NCBI GenBank assembly: GCA_022606135.1
Contig: JABYQN010000010.1
Location: 1,860,001-1,924,000, forward strand
Reading direction: 5' to 3'
DNA: 64,000 nucleotides
Origin: Fomes fomentarius
Taxonomy: Eukaryota; Basidiomycota; Agaricomycetes; Polyporales; Polyporaceae
Numbering within the stretch: position 1 is the stretch's first letter; the number at the start of each line of letters is the position of its first letter. The notes under the pieces are model-generated. The model searched no databases. It was given only the letters and a program-made list of their open reading frames with translations, and had not been told where the DNA came from. Shown here piece by piece: positions 37,201 to 48,500 of this stretch. Both the position numbers and the translations under genes were made by a program.

Positions 37201-38719
37201 GCGCACACTAGCCGCAAGATGCTATCACGACCCGCGCAAAGGCGGAGGGCACGAGCGTGTCCTCGTGGACGTTCAGCGACGACGCGAACCTGTCCGCGAA
37301 CACTGCGCAGCAGAAGGATGTCGCGCTCGTCTTCATCACTGCCGACAGCGGGTGCGTTCTGTTCATTCTCAGGATCATCAGTTGTTGTCTCACACGCGTG
37401 TACGTGACCATGCAGAGAGGCGCAGTACACCGTCGAGGGCAACCAGGGTGACAGAAACGACCTAAATGCGTGGCACAACGGCGTAAGTGTCTAAGCGTTG
37501 TATGAACAGTCTGCACAAGATATGACGCTTACTCGGTGGGCTACTGCAGGACGAAATTGTCAAGAGGGTCGCGAGCGTGAATAACAACACGGTCGTCGTC
37601 GTGAACAGCGTCGGTCCGATCATCATGGATGCCTGGATCGAGAACCCGAACGGTACGCTTCTGACCCTTTCCTTTTTGTTGTCGTGCTGAGATAACGTTG
37701 CGCATATAGTCACTGCTGTGGTGAGATTCTTTCCGTTTCCCCTTGACTAAAGTGCAATGTTGAACTGACATGCACCCGATATAGATCTGGGCGGGTCTCC
37801 CTGGCCAGGAAGCAGGTAATGCGATCACGGACGTGCTCTACGGCGATGTCAACCCAAGGTCGGCACTTTCTTCTCTCTTCTGTTCTTTACATGACTGCAC
37901 ATAGGCACTGACATGACTGTTCATTCTACCCATCACAGCGGAAGGCTGCCGTTCACGATTGCGAAGAGTGAGTCTGACTACTCTGCGCGTGTCACCTACC
38001 AGGGCTCCGGAGTCGTCGAAATTCCGTACTCGGAGGGCCTCTTCATCGACTACCGCCACTTTGATGCCGTACGTAACCGCAACCTCATCGGCACTATTCA
38101 GCTCCGTATTGACGCGAAAACATCTGTCTGTCCAGAATGGCATCGTACCCCGCTTCCCATTCGGCCACGGTCTATCGTATACCTCCTTCTCGTACTCCGC
38201 CCTCAAGATCAGCGGCTCTACTGCGGGTGGCTCGCGACAGTCCCTCGGCTTTGGCTCCTCGCTCGACCCTTGGTGAGTCTGCCACTCGTCCTCAAAGTCG
38301 TGAATCGTGCGTAGTATTGACTCATGGCTCACTAAACACAGGCTCCACCAGCCCGTCGTCACCGTGTCGTTCACCCTCAAGAACACTGGCGCGAGGGCAG
38401 GCACTGAGGTGCGTCTACTGTCAATTTCTTCTAGGTGCCGCTACCGCGTACTCAGCCTCACCCCTTCCGCCCGCAGATCCCGCAATTGTACACTTCGCCG
38501 CCTTCCTCAGCCAAGTCTGCGCCTTTCAACCTCAAGGGCTTCGATGCCGTCTATCTCGGCCCGGGCGAGTCCAAGACCGTGACTTTCCAGTTGTCGCGCT
38601 ACGATTTCTCCGTCTGGGACGTTGTCTCGCAGAGTTGGCAGGTCGCCACCGGCAAGACGGGTATCTCTGTCGGGGCGAGCAGCAGAGATCTCAAGCTCAA
38701 TGGTTCCATCACCAACTAA
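34236..38719 (+). CDS. Secreted GH3 beta-glucosidase, highly intron-split with microexons
   Basis: Hydrolyses terminal beta-glucosyl residues such as cellobiose. Signal peptide MALSVLAPAVVALAYALALG, then a small Cys-containing segment (TTCSPGYNCVALND, NTCILD) resembling half of a fungal CBM1, and a Thr/Ser linker. The GH3 core follows: GPCIGSTTAV, FCLQDSPVGVRFAD, RARGEAMGAEFRGKGIHVAL, NLMRAPAAGRNWEG, ACAKHFINNEQEHFRESSS, HPFLRSVQANVASIMCSY and NGTFACEND. The nucleophile motif MSDWYATHS has its Asp codon split by an intron. SAVLLKNQGSVLPLK, the PA14-free middle, FPFGHGLSYTSF and a fibronectin III-like C-terminus (FNLKGFDAVYLGPGESKTV) complete it. More than 20 introns are required; exons of 4, 6, 12 and 11 nt are needed to keep the conserved frame. 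One intron near 34804 may start GC. Confidence 0.88.
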
Positions 38720-39066
38720 CGAACTGTGATGATGCATTTTCATTTGTGTGCATACTGATCTCTTCCAGTACCCTCTCTCGTTCGTACTTACCGTAGTCAT
38801 TCATACCGTGAACAATAATACGCTCGTTTGCTTTCGTCTCACGCACATCTTTCGAAACAAACTGAGGTCGAGAAGTGCGACCAAAAGCTGCAAGATGAAG
38901 AAAAAAATCATGGTACGTATGAACTAAGTATGAGCTACAGAAAGCGAAGAGCATCCAGTCAGAACAAACGTCGACAACACAGAGCCAGTCCGTAGTCACT
39001 GTCCATCCATCCATCAGTATGCTCTGTGCACAAACCAGAAACACCACATCACGTCCATCACCCCAC
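38720..39066. other. Convergent 3' region of GH3 and LIM-protein genes
   Basis: Both genes end here. AT-rich patches (aacaataatacg near 38810, aagaaaaaaatcatgg near 38900) may serve polyadenylation. No gene is seen. Confidence 0.45.
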
Positions 39067-42000
39067 CTAGACCTCCTTGTTCTTCCCCCCTGTCAACTGC
39101 CTCACCAGGAACATGCCACGTCCCTCGCCGCCCTCGCTCTTCGTCCGCGCCGCATATCCAATAGCAGACTTGGGGCGTGGGAACCGGGCGGCTCCTGGGC
39201 GTGGTCCGTCGTACATCTTCGTTGGGCTCGATGTCAATTGACGCGTCGGACTGAGGCCGCCTCCGGTGAGTTGTCTCATGAGCGCAGGGTCAGAGCCGCC
39301 GATGCCCGTGAACTGCCTCGCGAGCGTCGTGCTGCCGGTCATTTGGGGCACGATGCCGCCAAACGCGCTCTTGTTACCGGTGTACGAAGGCGCCAGCGGA
39401 GTGCTACGGGTAGGAGAAGGAGAACTGCGGTGGGCGAGAGGGAGGATGAGCTGTGTAGATAGATGGGTGTCAGCGACAGAGATCAACGTATGCGACAAGA
39501 ACCTTACCAGACACTCCCGACACCACACGCTGCCGTCCTTGTCCGTCTTTGCCGCACTGTCGAGCTTCTTCCCGCACCCAGGCTTGCCGTCTTCCTTCCG
39601 CCGCCCCTTTGCTTCCTTTCCACCGCAGATGAGACACGCCGCATGCCATCTCGATCCCTGAGGCCCAGGCACGACACCGCGCTCCATCGGCGATACGGCT
39701 TTGTGGCATCCTGGACACGACGAGGAGCTGCCAAAGCGGGGCTGAGGGAACACAAAAGACTGCTGTGTCGGTGGAGCCGTTTTCGGCGGGGGCTCATAGC
39801 GACTCGAGCTAGTGTGATACGTCGCGGTCATCGTCTTCGGCGGGGAGTGCGACTGCGCGTGAGATGCCGGCGCGGACCTGGGTATCTGGACAGGGTACGA
39901 GCGGACGATCGTCCTCTCTGGCGGGGCGCACTGCACAGTAGGGGTGAGTATATGCGCATGCAAAGTAGTATAGACAAACAAGATCCTACCTCGACATGGC
40001 AAACTCCAGAGGGCCCGCGCACAAACACGGCCTTCCCTCCATCCTTGTCTTGGAACAATCCATCGCAGACCGTACAGCGAAAGCACGACGTATGGTACGT
40101 CTTCGGAGGAACACCGCTGCTCGACGGCTGCTCTGGTACGGTCACGAACTTGCCGCCGTCCTTCCGACTGAATAGGGGCGTATTGCACTTCGCACAACGC
40201 GAGTCTGGCGGAAGGGGCGCGGGGATGGAGATGTCGTGCGGCAGCAGCGTGCGCGACTTTGGCGTCGGAGTTGTCGCCTCGGACTTGACTAGATTGATAC
40301 CAGACGCAACTGCCTTCTCTGCTTCGGCGCGCCCGCGCCGCGAGGGCGGGCTGAGCGATGGCGGTGTGGACGGTCCGCTGGATTGGGTTGCAGCATCGGA
40401 GAAGTCCGCGGCGAGGTCCGGAGTAGGAGGAATAGACGGAGCGGTGGCATACTCGGTCGAGAGAGAGGTTCCAGACATACTCTTGCGTAGACCTATGCTT
40501 ATGCCAAGACCCACACGTCCGCCATCGAGGGACGCGAGGTCGCGTATTGGGCGGGGGATGCGTGACATGGGGCCGTTGCCAGTGGACTGAGCAATGATGC
40601 TGCTCATTGAGGTGTCAGAGCTCAAGTCGATGAGGTCGCCAGTCGGAACTTTGGGGAACGAGCCCAACAAAGACTCGACTTCTGCATCACCAGTCCGGTC
40701 GCCCTTGAGTGTGTAGTCCGTGTTACCAGTCAAATCACCGCGAATATAGCTTGTGTTTCCGGTAGTGTCGCGTCGTACGTAGCTTGTGTTTCCGGTACTT
40801 TCGCGACGTACGTAGTCCGTGGTACCTGTAGTGTCGCGGCGCACATAGTCTGTATTTCCCGTGTGATCGCGCCGGACCGCACGGATAGTCTGATTCGCTC
40901 CAGGAGAAGAGTACACTTGACCCACGGAAGACAACTCCTCGAAAGTAGAAGATGACATAGCTCCACTGGAACGCGGCCGAGATCTTGACCTACGTTCGCG
41001 ACGTGTTGGTGTTGTGGTAGCAGATGCCGTGGTCGACTGGCCAGGAGCAGATGGCGGCCCTGGGGACGCCTGTCTGAGGAAGCGTTGCTTCATCTCCTCG
41101 ATGGCGTCCGCGGTTGGTTTAGATACTGGGCTTCCGTAGCGTGGACTACCAGTACCGGTCAACCTCGAAGATATAGGAGAGCCGTCATTACTGTCGAGGT
41201 CTGGCGATCGCAATCTTGTGTAAGTCCGGCGGGATACGGGACTTCCATCGCCAGGCTCTGGGCTTTGATACCTGGACAAGGCGTCACGTAAGGCAGGAGA
41301 ACCGGCACTGGCTACGGATTGCGCCCTCGAGCGAGCAGCAAGACGCTCCCCCGTAGGACTTGCGTCCCCAACGAGGGCAGTGGAGTATCGTTTCGACATT
41401 GGGCTTTGGGTGCTGGGGGGAGAGGTTGGCGTCATAGAGGGACTATGATGGATGAAGCGCGCCCCAGCTCGGCTTTCCGTCACTGGGGTACTGTCACGGC
41501 TTCGGATGCCCAGCCTCATCTCAAGCTCCTCTAAAGCGGGGCTACCTTCGCGACTTTTGCTGTTACGCTTGGTTCCACCCAGATTATTTCGCTCGTCGAA
41601 CAGATCGGGATCCTTCGCCTTGCGTGGTGTAGTGCCGGAGGGCCTCTTCAGACAGCTCTCGAAGCAGTCTGGACAACTGGGCCGTCCGAGAAGATCTACC
41701 ATGGGACGATCACCGATATTCTTGAAACAGCCCTCGCAGCAGAAACATTTCTTGTGCCAGACCTTGCCGCTCGCCTCCACAAAACCACCTTCACTCTTCA
41801 GAATGAGCACGGGCTTGTCACAGGCAGGACAGTCGCCTTTGGAACCGCCATTCGCGGTGAAACAGGGGCGGCACAGGAAGCGTGTACCGGAACCGACGTC
41901 GTCGATGGGGAGACCGGGACGGATGGAGGTAGGGTCGGGGTATATGGTGGCATCGGGGGGAAAAGGGGTCGAGCATAGAGCGCATATGAATGTTGAGAGG

Positions 42001-42534
42001 GTTTCCTTAGGTTGTAGTACAGAGCCATAGACCTTGGCTAGTCTGGAGCCGCTGTTCAAGTTGGGCAAGATGCCCTCTTCCGGATTCACATCGGAAGCAA
42101 TACTTTCGTCGTACGATGCTGTTGTTGAATGTTTGAGAGGAGATGGAGGACGGGGAACGGAGGTGGATGTCGCTATGTGTTCAGATACACGTTGGTCGAG
42201 AGAAATCGAGATAGGTTTCTGGTTCGTGGGACGGGGGAAGCGCTTGATTGGTGCAGACGAAGGGAGGTTGTTGGTAGTGTTAGAGTCCTGGCCAGTGCCA
42301 GTGTTGTTCCTTTGAATTGATTTAGACGGAGATTTATCGCGAGTTACGTATGTCTTGGACCAGGAGTCTTGTGGCTGTTGGCCGTCGTTCTGTGTCCACT
42401 TTACAACAGGTGCTACACACGTGTTGAGGGCCTGTCGAGGACGCTGTACGCAATGGGAACTCACCGACAGAGGAGCCGCCACATTTACAGCGGGGACCAA
42501 CAACGATGTCTCCGCATCTCCTGCAGAATCCCAT
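39067..42534 (-). CDS. Three-LIM-domain protein with N-terminal zinc ribbon (paxillin-like)
   Basis: Probable cytoskeletal or polarity adaptor; fungal LIM proteins such as Pxl1 act at the actin ring and growth sites. From ATG 42534 the first exon has a Cys-rich ribbon (FCRRCGD...CKCGG). After a disordered stretch, LIM1 runs from FICALCSTPF to CPDCFESC (about 41680-41980). A long Ser/Pro-rich linker follows, with repeated GSPVSRR-type motifs and an 11-residue tandem repeat (TGNTDYVRRDT). LIM2 is CAKCNTPLF...SCFRCTVC, interrupted by an intron after CHVE, and LIM3 CPGCHKAVSP...WHAACLICGG...VWCRECL. The C-terminus has four RQLTG/RQFTG repeats and ends VRQLTGGKNKEV. Introns near 42470, 39990 and 39490 fit GT-AG. 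Exact role is inferred. Confidence 0.82.
40713..40877 (-). repeat. In-frame 33-bp minisatellite in the LIM-protein gene
   Basis: Five tandem 33-bp units (starts 40713, 40746, 40779, 40812, 40845) plus a decayed one at about 40680. Each encodes 11 residues of the form VRRDTTGNTDY. Units are about 75-90% alike and keep the frame. Confidence 0.85.
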
Positions 42535-42961
42535 TTGCTATGATACAGACGAGCGTTGAAGAGCAGCGAGCAGCGAGAAAGCAAAGCGAAAGGGAACGAA
42601 TTCGAGTTGGAACTGAGACAGCCGGTTCAAATTCAGAAGCAGACGAAGGCGAAGGCGATCCGCCCAGAACAGGAAGCACCCTCAGTCGAACCAAACTATA
42701 TCGCGATCACGTGGATGACGCGCCACAAACCGCGTCCGATTCAAGTTCGGGCAAGTGATACTCGATTGATTCTTACCAAGTTCAGGGATCAACACGATGG
42801 ATTGCGTATGGCGAGTGCTGCCGCATGCTTACTGGGCTACGTTGTCACTGATCACGCAGTGCGACTCGGGACAGGGGGAACATTGAATTGCTAACAGCCT
42901 ACGTACACGACTCAACACACGAAGAACTCATACAAACAAACCAAGCTGGACGCAGATCATC
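42535..42961. other. Intergenic region upstream of the LIM-protein gene
   Basis: Between two minus-strand genes; it holds the NmrA-like 3' end and the LIM-protein promoter. Short plus-strand frames lack motifs. No element stands out. Confidence 0.45.
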
Positions 42962-43927
42962 TCAATTCCTTCCCTCGCCCGCATACGTCTGCAGCACCAC
43001 GTCCTTCTTCCACTCCAGATACTCGCCCCACGAGTGTGTCGGAATTCCCCAGTCCCCAACTTTCTCTATGTCCGCAGCCTGATTCAAGTTCCGCGTCAGC
43101 ACTTGGCCAATCAGCAGCCAGTTCTTCTGCAACGCGCCCGGCAGCTCCTCGTCCTCCACAAACTTGAGCGTCAGGTCGCGCCCCGCAGCGTCCGCCAGCT
43201 GCGCGACCACCTCGGTGACGGGCGCGAGCTGCGACACGACCGCGATCTCCTTCCTGCCGAACCGCTTGGGATCCTCGATCGCCGCAGCCGCGAACGCAGC
43301 CAGGTCGCGCTCGTCCACCAGCGGCAGCACCGTGTCGGGCCGTAGCCCCGTCGTCCACACACCCGTCTGGGGCAGGTCGCCGTAGAAGCGCACCTTGGGC
43401 TCCAGCAGGTTCGCCATGACCCAGCCGGGCCGCAGGATCGTGTAGGTCCGTTCGGGGTCACTGCCGTCGACGTCGCTGTTGGCTGCGTAGGCCCGCGTCG
43501 CGGCATCGAGCACGGACTTGTTCTTTATGCCAGTCGCGATGGGCGTCTCGCCGAAGCCCAAGCGTGCCAGGTCGGAGAGCATGTTGGGCGGGAACAGGAT
43601 CGACGAGTAGACGACATGTGTGACACCCGCGGCACGCGCGAGGTCCAGGATGGCCTGACCATGGCGGCCCTCGGATGTGAAGTCGGCGAAGTCTGGAATC
43701 AGGTTGAGGAAGACAGTCGTGCAGCCGTGCAGGGCCTGCTTCAGCGCGGCCTCGTCGTTCCAGTCGCCGCGGACCAGGACGGCGCCTGCGGCTCTCAAAG
43801 CAACGGCGATGGGAGTGGTGTCGTCGCGGACGGTTGCGCGAACGCCCCAGCCGTGGCGGAGGAATTCGTGGGCTGCAGCTCCTCCTAGGGTGCCCGTCGA
43901 GCCGGTGACGAAGACAGTGGGGGACAT
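42962..43927 (-). CDS. NmrA-like NAD(P)-binding protein (atypical short-chain dehydrogenase)
   Basis: Intronless 321-codon gene from ATG 43927. The N-terminal Rossmann loop VFVTGSTGTLGGAAAHEFLR has the TGxxGxxG pattern of atypical SDRs, followed by the second strand (GVRATVRDD) and VLVRGDWND, VVYSSILFPP and YTILRPGWVMANLL. The usual YxxxK catalytic pair is not evident, which fits the NmrA group that senses NAD(P) rather than reducing a substrate, although some members are reductases. The end is HSWGEYLEWKKDVVLQTY. It is G/C-rich at third positions and lacks introns, unlike most neighbours, and sits beside repeats and a retrotransposon relic. Horizontal origin is possible but not shown. Confidence 0.82.
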   Translation of the reverse strand: MSPTVFVTGSTGTLGGAAAHEFLRHGWGVRATVRDDTTPIAVALRAAGAVLVRGDWNDEAALKQALHGCTTVFLNLIPDFADFTSEGRHGQAILDLARAAGVTHVVYSSILFPPNMLSDLARLGFGETPIATGIKNKSVLDAATRAYAANSDVDGSDPERTYTILRPGWVMANLLEPKVRFYGDLPQTGVWTTGLRPDTVLPLVDERDLAAFAAAAIEDPKRFGRKEIAVVSQLAPVTEVVAQLADAAGRDLTLKFVEDEELPGALQKNWLLIGQVLTRNLNQAADIEKVGDWGIPTHSWGEYLEWKKDVVLQTYAGEGRN

Positions 43928-44153
43928 GGTTACTGACTTGATAGAGATGATGTTGAAGTAGACTCGAAGAACTGTTCAATCGAGGGAGGAGTGACGACCA
44001 GAACTGTGTGAGCAGTGACTCTCATTATTGGACCTTATAGCTTCCACGTTGCCGAGATGCAAGCTATTGCGTTGCAAGCCGGCGAGCTTGTGCTGGACGA
44101 CGCGCAAGTCGACTTTCTGCAAGCTGCCACATCGGGATGAAGGAGCTTGCTGT
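43928..44153. other. Upstream region of the NmrA-like gene
   Basis: Promoter side of the NmrA-like gene, running into the degenerate repeats that follow. No clear TATA box and no gene seen. Confidence 0.4.
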
Positions 44154-44409
44154 GCACTGCATACATTCGGGACATCGGAGTTTCATGAGTGACTCGAATG
44201 ACCTCAGACCAGTTTTGCAGTGTACATTCGGGACACCGCCGGAGTTTCATGAGTGGCTCGGATGACACAGACCAGAACCGCCCGTAAGATGCAGATGCAA
44301 CTTGTAATGCATGTTGGGATGCCACACTCCACGTGAACACTGACAGAGTGTGCAGTGTGCATTCGTGACAGATTTTATGAGTGACTCGTTAAATGACTTA
44401 GGCCAGAAA
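44154..44409 (+). repeat. Three degenerate 61-bp direct repeats
   Basis: Copies start near 44154, 44217 and 44352. Each runs gca(c/g)tg, then cattcg(g/t)gaca, tttcatgagtg, ctcg, atgac and ccag. The first two are adjacent and about 80% identical; the third is 75 bp further and more decayed. They lie between the NmrA-like gene and the retrotransposon relic. Confidence 0.75.
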
Positions 44410-44494
44410 GGACCCATAGTCTTGGCATACCAAGACCTAGCGCAGAACGTGTGAGGGGTTTGCGTCGAACCTATACTACGCAAATCGCAAATAC

Positions 44495-45395
44495 TTTTTT
44501 TGTAATCCTTGTTTATTGCCCTTGAGGGCCGAGCCCTATGGTAGGCAAGACACTAGACGTACGGGGGGAGTAGGGAATGTAACCGCGGCATAGCGGAGCC
44601 ATCAGCTTGGTGATGGTAGAGTATAGTAAGTAACGAGGGAGAGACGAGTGAGACATAGGTATGGTATGTACAGTAGGGTGACGTAGCAGGTGATCATAGT
44701 GGCCATGCTGTGCGTGACCTTTTGAACTCACGGGTTCACCCCCCAAGTGGGCCGTACATGCTGAGTGACCCATGCCGGAGAAGTGCAGTGCATTCACGGG
44801 CAGAGAGAGAGGTGGGGATGACTGATCGTTGCTCGCCGCTTGCCCCGGGGATTCTTGAGCACAGGGCGCTGACTCTGAGCATTGACGCTGTGGCACTCGA
44901 CTGGTGACATCGAGGCTGCCGAGTTGGGGGTACCATGTAGTAAGTCTAGAGGGAGCAAAGGTCAGCGGAGATGCACTGAAGAGGGCCTGATACCGTGATG
45001 CTCAGTCCTCCTCCTCCTCGACACTGGGGATGTCGGGTAAGGCTTCAAAGACTTGACGGAACCTGCCGGTGGCATTGATGTAGGCGAATAGGGGGCGGAG
45101 CGCGTCGCCTGAGTTCAGAAGTGTGGTAAGCTTCCGGCCAGAGTATCCCAGCGGGCGCAAGTGAACCGCCCGATGCAGCACATGCACATAGGTTGGACAG
45201 CCGAGGAGATAGTGCCGCACCGTGTTTCTGGCGCCTCACGGCACCTCGTCGCTCGAAGTATGTCTGCAGCGGTACATGCCCTGTGCGGAGTTGGAGAAGC
45301 AGGTTAGCGTGACGGCGTGGCAGGTGGGACATATGCTCAGCGTATTTCCGCGACGGCAGTCCTCTGTCCTTATATGTCGTGCTCTCCCAATCCGT
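44495..45395 (-). mobile_element. 5'-truncated non-LTR retrotransposon (LINE-like) remnant
   Basis: Reading the minus strand, the segment 45347-45002 resembles the C-terminal part of fungal LINE polyproteins downstream of the RNase H region: KYAEHMSHLPRRHANLLLQL and RTGHVPL, then VRHYLLGCPTYVHV, LNSGDALRPLFAYINATGRF, and the end VFEALPDIPSVEEEED at about 45004. A frameshift near 45230 separates the two parts, so it is dead. A 3' untranslated segment follows with GC-rich stem-loops (ggccc/gggcc near 44520), an AATAAA signal (44512-44517) and an A7 tail (44495-44501). The 3' tail together with loss of the 5' RT region is typical of incomplete target-primed reverse transcription. Target-site duplications were not found. 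Confidence 0.7.
45002..45347 (-). pseudogene. Retrotransposon polyprotein C-terminal fragment, frameshifted
   Basis: Part of the element above: a zinc-knuckle-like region whose Cys residues are largely lost, then the conserved VRHYLL...CP block in another frame. No intact start codon or catalytic reverse transcriptase motif (YADD) remains in the window. Confidence 0.65.
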
Positions 45396-45571
45396 GATAA
45401 TTGCGTATCATCTCTATACTTTGAAACAACTTCAGAAAACCAGCCACATAAGTAACTTGAAATCGCGCACACCGCTAAGTTCTACTCCGTCCACAACTTG
45501 TGTTCAGGACCGCCCGGAGGACCATACAACTCATAACGATAAATAAACATAACCAAGGTGCGCCATCCTCT

Positions 45572-48500
45572 TTACCACGCCAACTTTGCCACAACGCTCT
45601 GAGGATATTGTCTGACTATCACCTTCCGTGCCTCATCCAGTCTGTATAAAAGGCCTTCTCAGTATCATCCAACAGGGATTGCAGGAAGACTCACAGAACA
45701 AGAGCGAGACCGAAGGTAATAGGGATGAAGAAGAATTCCACAGGCACGGGACGTGTCTGGAACAGCTTCTGGCTATAAGGGGAGTATGTCAGACACAAAA
45801 GAGTACGACAAAACCAATGGTTGCTTACAACCAAGGAACGTAGTGGAAAAATATGCCGATAGAAAGCGCCATCGCCGCAGCAACGAAGACGGATGGATTT
45901 GAGAGCGGTGAATGTTGTACGATACTGAGCTTCCGTCCTCGGGTTGCGAAGAGATTCCTAAGCCAAACGAATGAGTACCTAATGATCAATCGCGCTCAAA
46001 AGCGAAGCTTACCCCCATTGCATCATGACAAGCGTGAAAAAGTATACACTCTGCGCTCGGAACAGCAGCTCGTCGTCAAGGCCGGCCCAATCGCCGAACC
46101 CGAGTACAAGACTTGAGAACGGGACCCCTTTGCGCTGGAGGTACCAGAATGACCTGTACGATGCGCACACTCAGTCGCCAGATTCATCGATATGAACAAT
46201 CAACAGCTTACATGGCCATAGCGCAGAGTGACTCCAGTACCCCGAGGAAGCCGTACGCATGCAGGAGTAGCTTCCAATCTGCCAGTCGCTCAGTCTTGGT
46301 ATTCCTGGGAGGTCGTTCCAGCAGGCCCATTTCAGGTTTCTCCAAGCAAAGACTCAAGGCGGGAAGCACGTCAGTCTGTTCATCATGCATTATCAGCCCA
46401 GTTTATTTGGAGATCAAGGATGCACATACCGCGACACAGATCAGGATCATCCTACGATGGCAGTGAGCACATATCTATTTATAATCACAACTCTAAGACA
46501 CGTACTGAATATTGCTCAGCATTTGAGGGACACCGATGAGAACGTTGAGCAGGATGGGCATGAGCTCCGAGAAACTGGTACGAAGGCGGTAAGTTCTGGA
46601 TGACTTGTGGTTATACACCAGGCACGGCTACTCGTACCTGCCGGCGGGAAGCAAGTACAACACGGATTTCTTCAGGTTGTCGAAGACCAATCGACCTTGC
46701 ATACAGTTAGATCAAAGTCAAACCAGAGCATTGAGTCGTTTACCATATTCCAAGGCGACAACGATTGCAGAGAAGTCGTCCAGCAAGACCATATCTGCAG
46801 CTTCGCGTGCAACGTCTGAACCTTCACCCATGGCAATACCACCTGTCTTCCTGTCAACACAATGTAACGCTCGCTGGGGGTGAAGATGACTCACAATCCG
46901 CAGCCTTGAGCGACGGTGCGTCATTCACACCGTCTCCCGTCATCGCAACGACACACCCTCTCCGCTTGAACTCGTGGACAATCCTCAACTTCTGCTCCGG
47001 GGTTGTGCGCGCGAAGACGATTTCCTCGTACTTGCAGAGCTGCTCGACCTGTACGAAATTGAGCTGATCGAGCTCCGAGCCATTGATCACGATACTCTGT
47101 CTGGACGTGTCGTGAGTGTTCTGCAACTTCTCCTTCGAGTCCAAGTCGGCAACATGGTGTATGTGATCGACGTTGGAGACGATGCCTGCCTGCGCGGCTA
47201 TGGCGACCGAGGTCGTCGGATGATCACCTGTGACATGATCAGCGACTTAGAACGCTTTCAAACTCGCTCCCAAGCACCACGAACCTGTAACAACAAAGAA
47301 GCGGATTCCCGCTCTCCGGCAGGTCTTTACGACGTCCGGAATGCTCGGTTTGAGCGGGTCAATGAGTCCGACGAGTCCGACGATGATGAGGTCGTCACGC
47401 AAGCTCTCGACAAGGTCTGCGAACTCTTCAGCCAGGGGGTCTGCCTCCTTGGGAATCTCTTCGGCACGAACGACCCTCCGTGCCAGGAGCAAGACGCGCT
47501 GTCCATCCCGAGACCACTGCTCTTGCACCGCCACTATACGCTGGAGGACAGGAGCTGAAAGCAATGTGGGTTCTTTGCCGGCAGGGTCGAGCACGAATTT
47601 GCACCGAGGCAGAAGGACATCGGGTGCGCCCTTGACGACGAGAAGGTAATCCGACAACGTGAAGTCATCCCAGGGGGCGATGGGAGCTGCCGGCTGCAGG
47701 TCTTTGGATTTGCATAGCTTTAACATGTACTTGTTCTGTCGACAAAAAGTGAGTAAACACGGCGCCAACATAAAGGAACACGCGTGCTACTTGCCTTCGA
47801 ATTGAAGGTGACTCTGAAGACCTCGTCCCATTGGTCACGCAAGCGATTCACCGGGAGTACCCCTTCTGAAAATCGCAAGATGGCAGTGTCTATCACCCAT
47901 GTTTGTCAGGGACGACTACACTAATACTTCATGATGACAGTACGCACCGGTTGCGTCACCTGAGATCGACTTTTCGGACCCGTCATCTGTTTCCGCGCCG
48001 AAGACGGCAGCATTGCATATCCCACCAACAGCAGCAACCTGTACCAGATTCGTTTCGATGGAATCTGTGGCATCGGCAAGCACAGATTCAAACGTAGAGG
48101 CTTGAAAGGTCATGTCATCAACTGCAACGTTGACGACATGCATCTTGTTCTGCGTGAGGGTTCCGGTCTTGTCCTAGAATAGAGATTAAGATGCAGTAAA
48201 TTCACAGATGGTGATGGTACTTACGGAGCATAGGACGTTGACAGAGCCCAGGGTCTCTACAATAGACAAAGACCTGCAACAAAGTTGTAGCACTGGTTGA
48301 CAAGGTCGATCAAGAGACAACACTCACTTGCATAGAACTTTGTGCTTGCTTAGTGTATTCGCAATTTTCGCCAGGGACAGAGTGACAGCTACGGGACTGG
48401 GAGAGGCGAATTGAGTATCATGACCGGAGGGTAAGAGAGTAGCAGTTCACGCACAGGCCTTCGGGAATGAACGCAACTGCGTGGTGTTTGGTTCAGCCTA

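Noticed and set aside
39463..40590. Plus-strand open frame of 375 codons
   Set aside because: Antisense to the LIM-protein gene, whose LIM cysteines and splice sites clearly define the minus strand as coding.
31771..43927. Secondary-metabolite or nitrogen-regulated gene cluster (because of the NmrA-like protein)
   Set aside because: No synthase, P450 or transporter is present; neighbours are two glycosidases and a LIM protein.
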